Assembly: GCA_030618495.1 (NCBI GenBank)
Contig: JAUXDE010000002.1
Span: forward strand, 1-38,305
Source of the DNA: Clostridia bacterium
GTDB lineage: Bacteria; UBA6262; WVXT01; JAUXBS01
Direction: 5' to 3'
DNA: 38,305 bases
The notes beneath the pieces were generated by a model that was given only the letters and a program-made list of their open reading frames with translations, did not search any database and was not told the origin of the DNA. Made by a program: the position numbers and the translations under genes. This document shows, piece after piece, positions 25,101 through 30,627 of the stretch (the stretch's first letter is position 1; each line of letters starts with the position of its first letter).

Positions 25101-27351
25101 CGCTGTTCTCAAAGAACCTGCCCATAGGCTCGCCGTCATCAAGAATATAGTTGTTGTTGGTATCCATATAGGTAACAACATAGTAGTTTTCCCCGGTTTC
25201 GGTAGGTCCAAGCCAAACGTTGTCTATCGTGTATCCTCCCACGGCATGTATCATCGTAGACGATTCGGGATCTCCCGCGGGGTTGCCGTTGGCATCCAGG
25301 TTCAGGAAGGCTCCAACGTAAATATCTCCGCTGAATTGCGTACCGCTGTAATAAATGGTACCGTTTATCTTTCCGTAGCCTCCCGCGCCGCCCGCGTAAA
25401 TATTCACGCCAGCCTCGGCCGAATTGCTCGTTGTAAGCCCGTCCGTTTCTGCGATAACCATCGCGTATCCCGTTGTGTTCTTTGAAAGCAGTTCTATGGT
25501 AGCTATACCGGCAACAGTGGCCACAGGATTTGTTAGATTAATAAACTCCGCGCACTCGTTGAATAGAACAAGCCCCTGTTCCCCCATAATCAGTTCCACG
25601 TTCACGTAATCAACATTCATACTAACAGAAGGGTTATCGATACTGAACAGCACCTTCAATATCTCCCCGGGAACAAGGTAATCCCCGAGAGTCCCCGGAA
25701 AGAATTCAAAATTATAGGTTGTCGGTGACATGTCAAACATATTGTTGCTAACGGTTTCCCAGTTACCAAGGGACTCTTTCCATACGCTGACTGTGAAAGG
25801 CGCCGACGATATAGCCACCCATGCCGTTATGGAAATTTTCACGCTGTCCACGCTATTAAGATCTATCGGTTCATAATCAAGATCAAAATCTGTCATGAAG
25901 AACGCATAGTCGCCCACTCCGGCGAAGACTTCAAAATCCTGACTGTCATTAATCTGTTCAATCAGCATGGTTCCGGCGGGGTTAGAAAGCATGACATTAA
26001 TCTCATTCGGAGGAGGCAGCGGAGGATTGATATTAATACCTGGCGAGTGAAACGCTTCATTATTCCCGTACTTGAAATCAAATATCATGCCGCTCTCGGT
26101 GAGCACTTCTATGCCTGTATAGTCAATCTTTATGGGACGGCCTTGCTCGTCCGCTTCAAACACTACGTCAATGGTTCCTCCGGTTAAATAATTTGAGATA
26201 TTTGTGTTAAGTTCAACTTCATAATCACCGAATTCATAGTTAATATATATCGGACTGCCTATAACATCATAAGTACCCCCGTTCCATGCATATACGTTTA
26301 CCTTTAAATCACTCACGTTATCGGTGGCGGCCCTTATGAATATTCTTATCTTCATTATATCGGGAACGTTTTCCGCAATGTTGTTATACTGCGCCCTGAA
26401 CGCGGAATACATGGCCGGAGTCCAGCCTGTATCCCACTGGTAGCCGTCAACTTCCATTATATCGCCGGTCGGTACATTATTATTGATTTCACCTTGAGCT
26501 ATGGGCGGTATGTTCGATAATGACATCGTGTAATACGCCCAGTGGCCCGTATCCATGAAATCGTAGACGTTCCCGAACTCACCACCTTCCCCGCCGCTTT
26601 CGGAGACCGACAGTTCAACGTAGTTCACCTTCAGCCCGTAACCCGGGTTCTCCATCACGTACAGTAATTCCATCCTTTCATCACCGTCATGGTACCAGAT
26701 ATAATCGGCAAAGTTAGCAAGGTTCACAGCATCCTTGGTGAATGACTGCTCCTCGTAACCGAGAAGCATGTTATCGGGTGTTATTTCGTCCCATGCGCCT
26801 GACTTATTATATGCATAAATTATCAACCTGCAGTTACCCTCGGGACACTTGCCCGCGAACTTCGCCTGTATGCTGACTATATTGGATACATTCTCCTCAA
26901 TCACAAAACTCGCCTGGAAGGCGGAGTAATATCCTGACATTTTATAAATATCCAGCATCATGGCATCGTCCATTTTTACCTTATCAACCTCAACAGGCGG
27001 AACTTCAAAGGTCACCATATCGACAAACGTCGGGGGGATAGAGTCCAGTTGGTTATCAGAATACGCCATGTGCATGAGGGCGTCATTGAAGTTATAAACA
27101 TGCGGCCCGCCGCCCGGGCCTGAAGTACCGAGACTGAAGTAAACATCCTTTGTAGCAGTTATATCAACCTGGCCACCCGCATCATAGATGGTTGCTGTAA
27201 TTAATGAAGTACTCATGCCGTCAGCCAGTATGCCCGTAGGGCTTGACTGAATGACTATATAATCATTGGCGCTTACCCTGCCCGCACAAAAAAATAAGAC
27301 AACGGTAAGAAGAAAATAAAATAATATGCCCTTAAATTTCATATCTTTCAT
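19159..27351 (-). CDS. Giant secreted multidomain protein: split Ig-like domain, many carboxypeptidase-regulatory-like repeats, Por-secretion-like tail
   Basis: The product has 2730 residues. In order it shows: a signal peptide (about 1-29); the first half of a Big_1/invasin-like domain (about 33-80); three tandem homologous modules (about 84-258, 262-418, 422-592); the second half of the Ig-like domain (about 605-660); a long series of beta-sandwich repeats of carboxypeptidase-regulatory type, each with an ISGTV-like opening and a G-x-Y-x-(V/I)-x-G-(L/V) close (about 665-2250); an internal FlgD/CHU_C-like unit starting TITPDGDN (about 1030-1145); a region with SVDVSHFTKYAAFA near 2515; a fibronectin III-like domain (about 2524-2623); and a C-terminal sorting-like tail starting VYPNPF (about 2630-2730) with WDAKNESGSYVANGIY. 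It has no recognised enzyme domain. It is probably an extracellular or surface adhesin or structural protein. GGGAGG precedes the ATG. Confidence 0.8.
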   Translation of the reverse strand: MKDMKFKGILFYFLLTVVLFFCAGRVSANDYIVIQSSPTGILADGMSTSLITATIYDAGGQVDITATKDVYFSLGTSGPGGGPHVYNFNDALMHMAYSDNQLDSIPPTFVDMVTFEVPPVEVDKVKMDDAMMLDIYKMSGYYSAFQASFVIEENVSNIVSIQAKFAGKCPEGNCRLIIYAYNKSGAWDEITPDNMLLGYEEQSFTKDAVNLANFADYIWYHDGDERMELLYVMENPGYGLKVNYVELSVSESGGEGGEFGNVYDFMDTGHWAYYTMSLSNIPPIAQGEINNNVPTGDIMEVDGYQWDTGWTPAMYSAFRAQYNNIAENVPDIMKIRIFIRAATDNVSDLKVNVYAWNGGTYDVIGSPIYINYEFGDYEVELNTNISNYLTGGTIDVVFEADEQGRPIKIDYTGIEVLTESGMIFDFKYGNNEAFHSPGININPPLPPPNEINVMLSNPAGTMLIEQINDSQDFEVFAGVGDYAFFMTDFDLDYEPIDLNSVDSVKISITAWVAISSAPFTVSVWKESLGNWETVSNNMFDMSPTTYNFEFFPGTLGDYLVPGEILKVLFSIDNPSVSMNVDYVNVELIMGEQGLVLFNECAEFINLTNPVATVAGIATIELLSKNTTGYAMVIAETDGLTTSNSAEAGVNIYAGGAGGYGKINGTIYYSGTQFSGDIYVGAFLNLDANGNPAGDPESSTMIHAVGGYTIDNVWLGPTETGENYYVVTYMDTNNNYILDDGEPMGRFFENSDDYTSIYVQGEMYGIDVTLDDPTGNRSISGTVYYNKTPSSATPTYDVKIGVFSDPSFAEAYVEGGTDSTLYVSTGMYSGTYMINGLVDGIYYLGAFIDNNSNDERDPWEPYGVYKCGAGGDGMEGACEINLSGNNMDYVYFGVSDPVVTDPSTLRGKVEDSASPGIPMGGVTVELWDSNNSWDTADHTFSTSTVSSGTDLGPGYNFEIHGIYPQSESYPYFVKVKKDGYIVNMPNYNIYFSTAVQYVIDDFLMSQTSGTLTLGTDVTVYNGIDTSSTTVTITPDGDNIKDFANISFTMNDIPTSADFSGAIVRVVIDTNRDSAFEVFNWDDVTWDNMGNPWYGTPVQKLTYEELDAIVAQKDWFTDWWIGYEPTGTKYIDIMWEGRDNSWNVLPSGDYDVKIQICHSSYWDNAYLGESNTDLTVTIDSNIPGLYGWIYQMVGSTTSPVGTARVEAGTHDYFGEAYTDSSGKYFISGVPKDRNYYIHVEKDGYEPHDEPGVFYGAAETTKQVPDIILNKGGELTGTITLPAPFTAYTDQWGNSVNELWGHVNAWDETTGNYGFTNFQIVSGQSLKTYKISLPPGFYRVEVELFGYSLQVAQNVEITSYGATKDFTIGGTDRNVIVSGTVQIPVEDVGNNVYVNINLKNDADMKYAYSGTEIYASTNTASFMIHDVPPGTTYELNLHADGYAEQNYDVDIGTTDVTLGTYAFSEGGTISGGINGGTPGSSLWINAWSPGENHGAGTSITLPVSTWTISGLINGAQYYIDTWLEGFEMAVRPYIVTAPTNTAVIDLQAFGGSVYGIITGEECVPSKVRVSVTGGMTGGMRVESLTTIYSTSGTFKIENLGTGEYMLSVNQYDVAPGTSNYMGISDGNFATLSKMVGVTNDADFNAGILSLYTSASISGTVYISSSTTPLRTAVTELTGKFVEVMPKQMDWMDMTNAYYMAPLTPVGESSATFSVSGLDKGIYVVRPPVNLDSGKMAGKAEVKTVDAGEAANVDLYLTDGYSISGSVNRPLTGSEGMNIELFSAGYNKDSISSYWVDFSSQPTNRTGYFTLGPVSTGSYIVRVWSNNYKEVAKEVSVTGSDVSVAPILLGKGANIKGRLVDSQTGQPVSGINGMTVNCEARPWVEGSYRHTEQWDNERKIDETTGEFRLENLPAGTYVVRVSGQKEDMYGFAAQYKNYAGMLIAGITVPDNAEDIDLGTIKLKEGSTISGKVEDSGGTGIANIRMSAEPASHHGETVRLEAKTDTKGYYTIKGINEDITYWDVYAAVRPEWTEGIISGYGEKSRSNVTAKSENVNFVLSEANASLSGTITPSGGKSLTLPFEEMGNDMPGAMVLLQEKGKIYNDPMGGIEQITDYDGDFLIEGIVANDYVLKVFSKGLKTHVADITVNGATGLGEIQLVTGKKVQGSIVDKYGKKINTSDVREVVAVTNDFSRFVFGTVNSNSTTNEIESYSVEGLEEGINYYIALVGEGKADVFIDTATVSFAVGSPTDTITKGVIYTDNPPQFIVQAERKTGDVFEIDVWSNEPLAERNASDIITLTEGAGTLSGRILSDDRRECSAEYAAASEDKFKIQVTGHDLKGQLSTKVFTIYTGEKGRNEEYINPVTGGNIVIGQGNASGFYLPMGTKVTVDGEDVEDITGLKIFIASIDPDEVGALGVMKKSMSAYSFIVPSLAVKASGAPGEMLSSVYNMEIYLVTGPLAQLAEGETSKVTVEYDMGASTVPVSKLDINYYDEDNATWVKEKASRTIDSENNTISVDVSHFTKYAAFADETAPAKPKLSANKIAGGGGVELDWDESEASDIKYYEVHQSSVEASNPDEGGYYTLLATVTAPTHSYIVTIVTGPYFAVKAVDDATTPNMSGFSNQVTVAYSDTDYKMWVYPNPFHPTTETPLTIKYRIPPGSASNVSVDIKIYNLAGELVRDTFSEIAVPGGYVYRATWDAKNESGSYVANGIYMCYIKMGETEIIKKVALLRSQ

Positions 27352-27397
27352 AACTTGCCTCCCTGATATATACGTAATACTTCCTGCTTCTGAAACA

Positions 27398-27426
27398 AGT
27401 ATACCCTATCATCTATATATTGTCAA
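27398..27426 (-). promoter_or_regulatory. Near-consensus sigma-70-type promoter of the giant gene
   Basis: The minus strand has TTGACA (27426-27421, perfect), a 17-nt spacer and TATACT (27403-27398). Transcription should begin near 27390, giving a leader of about 40 nt that ends in GGGAGGCAAGTT before the ATG at 27351. This is the best -35/-10 pair seen in the window and suggests strong expression of the giant protein and the PorV-like barrel. The remaining part of the 244-bp divergent gap is AT-rich with no further feature recognised. Confidence 0.7.
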
Positions 27427-27580
27427 TAATTTTTGTTGTGACTTTAATCACACGTGTTATTTCATTAAAAAATAAGCACTATATATTCTTTTATTAACTA
27501 AAATAAGATTATTATTTTCCTTAAAATAAGACAAAACCCGGTTAAATCTAAACTTGTAGTGGAAATTTAACGGTTAATTT

Positions 27581-27589
27581 TGTTATAAT
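27581..27589 (+). promoter_or_regulatory. Extended -10 box next to the glycosyltransferase start codon
   Basis: TGT-TATAAT (hexamer 27584-27589) is followed by acagct and the ATG at 27596, so the expected start site is at the ATG. No good -35 hexamer is found 16-18 nt upstream; the TGn extension may compensate. No ribosome-binding site fits. Confidence 0.5.
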
Positions 27590-27595
27590 ACAGCT

Positions 27596-29185
27596 ATGGT
27601 TACCAGGAAAGATTTAAAATTTATTGTCATTATAGCATTTTTCATTATAGCGCAGTTACTCCCGTATATTAACAAACCCTTTCATATAGATGACCCGTTT
27701 TACCTTGAAATGGCAGAACAGATAATTCATGACCCGGTAAGGCCCTACAGTTTTTCAATAAACTGGAGCGGTGAACTGAGAAACGTCTGGTCACACATGG
27801 AAGCGACCTTCCCTCCTTTGATTCCTGTTTACATGGCTTTAATAGCTGTTATACTTGGAATAAATGAAATCATCATGCACTCGATGTTCCTTGTATTCCC
27901 CGTAATCGCGGGAACATCAATGTACTTTATTTCAAAAAGGTTCGGGGCGCCCCCGTTGATTTCATCGCTTCTTATGGTATCAACGCCGGTGTTCCTGGTA
28001 ATGTCCACTACACTCATGCTTGACGTCCCGCTGCTCGCCTTCTGGCTGTTATCAACCGCCCTGTTCATAAGCGGTGTTGATAATGATAACAAGACACTTC
28101 TGTTGCTGGCATCGGTTTCCATGGGTATCTGCTCCCTTGTCAAGTACACCGGGCTGCTGCTCTTTCCCCTTCTTTACCTGTGGCTTTTCCTTAACGGAAA
28201 TGCCAGGAGGTACCGGGCATGGTTTCTTCCGGGACTCACGATATTCCTTGCCTGGTGCATTCACAATCTTATAATTTACGGCGATATCCATTTTCTGCTG
28301 GCAGGCAGTCATATCGGCAAGGAAATATCAATACATAAAGCATTGAGTTTACCCGTATTCTTTTCCGGGAGTTTGGTATTCCCGTTTTCAATCTTTTTTT
28401 GTCTTGATAAAAAACACAAACCACCTGCCGTAATCATCGTTTTGTGCTTATTCCTGTTTTCATTAATCGCTCTATTTCACAAAATGCATTTCATACTGTT
28501 ATTTACCTTGCTTTCTTCATCCGCCCTGATATTTCTTTACCGGATATCCTCCTCCTTTAAAAAAGAGCCTGACACGATATTTTTATTCGTGTGGCTTTCG
28601 ATGGTATTACTGGTTAACTTCATAACGGAACCCTGGGTGGCTGCAAGGTACCTGATATTATGCATACCCCCTGCTGTAATCCTGTTCTTGAGAATAATTA
28701 AATCCATCAAGAAACCTTTGACAAACCATCTAATCATCCTTACGGTTATCGTAACCCTGGTTTCCGGCCACCTTCTTTGTTACGCTGATTATATCTGGGC
28801 GGCGGCTTACAGGGAATTTGCGGGATACGTACGGCAAGAAGGGTATAACAAAGGCTACTTCACGGGTCATTTTGGCCTTCAGTATTATCTTGAGAAGGCG
28901 GGGATGAAGGCGTTTGAAACACACAGGGAGGACATTGAAGAAGGAAGCTATTTCATAACCGCAACCCTGCCCGACCCGCAGAAACCAAACGACAAACTGC
29001 TCCGCAAATTAAGAATCATCGAACACAAATCGTATGAATCACGGTTCCCCGTAAGAATAATGAACCCCGCGGGCAGGGCCGGTTTCTATTCAAGTTTCTG
29101 GGGTATCCTGCCCTTCGGCATTTCAAAAAAACCGCTTGAGGACTTCTACATATTCCGGATTCAGGCGCCGGACACCGAGGAATAA
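27596..29185 (+). CDS. GT39/ArnT-like polyprenyl-phosphate-sugar membrane glycosyltransferase
   Basis: The 529-residue protein has roughly ten to twelve hydrophobic segments. Just after the first (about 8-25) comes HIDDPFYLEMAEQI, matching the acidic D-D/E-x2-Y/F motif in the first periplasmic loop of PMT/ArnT-type GT-C transferases. A soluble C-terminal part begins near 400. Such enzymes move a sugar from a polyprenyl phosphate to lipid A, protein or polysaccharide on the outer face of the inner membrane. The acceptor and sugar here are unknown. The start is ATG at 27596 with a -10 box 6 nt upstream and no ribosome-binding site. It diverges from the giant gene and precedes the radical SAM gene by 131 bp. 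Confidence 0.8.
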   Translation: MVTRKDLKFIVIIAFFIIAQLLPYINKPFHIDDPFYLEMAEQIIHDPVRPYSFSINWSGELRNVWSHMEATFPPLIPVYMALIAVILGINEIIMHSMFLVFPVIAGTSMYFISKRFGAPPLISSLLMVSTPVFLVMSTTLMLDVPLLAFWLLSTALFISGVDNDNKTLLLLASVSMGICSLVKYTGLLLFPLLYLWLFLNGNARRYRAWFLPGLTIFLAWCIHNLIIYGDIHFLLAGSHIGKEISIHKALSLPVFFSGSLVFPFSIFFCLDKKHKPPAVIIVLCLFLFSLIALFHKMHFILLFTLLSSSALIFLYRISSSFKKEPDTIFLFVWLSMVLLVNFITEPWVAARYLILCIPPAVILFLRIIKSIKKPLTNHLIILTVIVTLVSGHLLCYADYIWAAAYREFAGYVRQEGYNKGYFTGHFGLQYYLEKAGMKAFETHREDIEEGSYFITATLPDPQKPNDKLLRKLRIIEHKSYESRFPVRIMNPAGRAGFYSSFWGILPFGISKKPLEDFYIFRIQAPDTEE

Positions 29186-29251
29186 ATGCATTATCCATCA
29201 TAATCAGCTTAGTCTTCAATGTCCATCCTCATTAATAACACTTAATATAAG

Positions 29252-29280
29252 TTGTAATACATGTAATTATATGCTATTAT
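29252..29280 (+). promoter_or_regulatory. Probable promoter of the radical SAM gene
   Basis: TTGTAA (29252-29257), a 17-nt spacer and TGC-TATTAT (hexamer 29275-29280, extended -10). The expected leader is about 30 nt and contains AAGGAA about 7 nt before the ATG at 29317. A second TATAAT at 29287-29292 is an alternative -10 without a clear -35. Confidence 0.4.
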
Positions 29281-29316
29281 CGTAAATATAATAAAAATGT
29301 CCCAAAGGAACAAAAT

Positions 29317-30627
29317 ATGAACTATTTACTCATTAATGCATCTTTTGCAAAGGCTGGAAACTGGTCAAGTAAGTTAAAACCAAGGATTTCCACTTACCCG
29401 TCCCTGGCTCTTACACTACTTGCAGCGTTGGTGCCACCTGAAGATAATGTCCGTATAATAAACGAGGAATTCGAAGAAATAGACTTTGAGGAAAAATTCG
29501 ACCTTGTGGGAATATCCTTCCTCACCCCGGCAGCTCCCAGGGCTTATGAAATCGCGGCTACGTTCAGGAAAAAAGGCATTACGGTGATTATGGGCGGAGT
29601 GCATGTCACCGCGCTGCCCGAAGAAGCGGCCGAACATGCCGATACCATCGTGGTCGGGGAGGCGGAAACCGTATGGCCCGTACTGCTGAATGATTTCAAG
29701 AACGGAACACTTAAGAAACGTTATAAAGCCGACGGTTTCATTGACCTGGCAAACATACCCAGGGCAAGGCTTGACCTCCTGAATAAGAAACATTACGTCA
29801 CAATCAACGTAATCCAGGCATCAAGGGGCTGTTCGTTCGGGTGCGAGTTCTGCTCTATAGCGGAAATGTTCGGAAAGAAAGCAAGATTTCGTCCGGTGGA
29901 AAAGGTTATAGAAGAGATAAAAATGATGGGCAAACAGAGAGTACTGCTCTTCACCGATGATAATCTCATCATGAACCCACCCTACGCAAGGAAACTGCTC
30001 ACCGCCCTCAAGCCGCTGAAACTGCGATGGATAGGTGAAGCGTCCTGGACGATAGGCAACAAACCGGAGATACTTAAACTGATGCAGGAAAGCGGCTGTG
30101 TCGGCCTTCTCATAGGCTTTGAATCCATCCAGGCACAGACCTACACGAAGAAGATTTCAAGGCACAAGGACATGAGGGAAGCTTACATGAAAACGGTCAA
30201 AGCGCTCCACGATCACCAGATTGCCATCGTGGGAGCCTTCATATTCGGCTTTGACAACGACACTCTTTCTACCCTTGATAAAACGCTCCAGTTCTGCCTT
30301 GACGCCGATATCGACATCCCGGAGTTCAACGGGATAATACCGTATCCCGGAACCCCGTTGTACAGGAGATTATCCGCTGAGGGCAGGATATTTAGCAGGG
30401 AATGGCAAAAATACACCTACGAGCCTCCGGGCAGCGTATTTCACTTGAAGAACATGAAAAACGAAGAAATGAACAAGAAACTCAAAAGCATATACCGCGA
30501 CTTTTACTCCTACAAGCGCCTCATCCCAAGGCTCATACGCGCATTTATCCGGTATAGAAACCTGGAAAAAGTTATCTACCTGTTCATAATCTTCCTGGGC
30601 TTCAGGAAGAAAACAAGATTCGAGTAA
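29317..30627 (+). CDS. B12-binding-domain radical SAM protein
   Basis: Residues 1-135 form a cobalamin-binding Rossmann-like domain (LLINASFAK..., DLVGISFLTPAAPRAYEIA, IMGGVHVTALPEEA, GEAE). The radical SAM domain follows, with C172-x3-C176-x2-C179 in RGCSFGCEFCSI binding the 4Fe-4S cluster. FTDDNLIMNP and IGFESI continue the barrel. The C-terminal part (NGIIPYPGTPLYRRL ... about 340-436) is like the DUF4070 extension found on many such proteins. The usual DxHxxG cobalamin motif is not evident, as in many members of this class. Substrate unknown; lipid, hopanoid or cofactor methylation are possibilities. The TAA stop directly abuts the ppdK stop on the other strand. Confidence 0.88.
   Translation: MNYLLINASFAKAGNWSSKLKPRISTYPSLALTLLAALVPPEDNVRIINEEFEEIDFEEKFDLVGISFLTPAAPRAYEIAATFRKKGITVIMGGVHVTALPEEAAEHADTIVVGEAETVWPVLLNDFKNGTLKKRYKADGFIDLANIPRARLDLLNKKHYVTINVIQASRGCSFGCEFCSIAEMFGKKARFRPVEKVIEEIKMMGKQRVLLFTDDNLIMNPPYARKLLTALKPLKLRWIGEASWTIGNKPEILKLMQESGCVGLLIGFESIQAQTYTKKISRHKDMREAYMKTVKALHDHQIAIVGAFIFGFDNDTLSTLDKTLQFCLDADIDIPEFNGIIPYPGTPLYRRLSAEGRIFSREWQKYTYEPPGSVFHLKNMKNEEMNKKLKSIYRDFYSYKRLIPRLIRAFIRYRNLEKVIYLFIIFLGFRKKTRFE

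Noticed and set aside
19159-25300. Tandem DNA repeats or CRISPR in the giant gene
   Set aside because: The protein repeats are divergent at the DNA level; no regular direct repeats with spacers were seen here or elsewhere in the window.
27265-27351. Giant protein as a lipoprotein (Cys near residue 22)
   Set aside because: The residues before the Cys are L-F-F, not a lipobox, and a signal-peptidase-I site (VSA-ND) follows.
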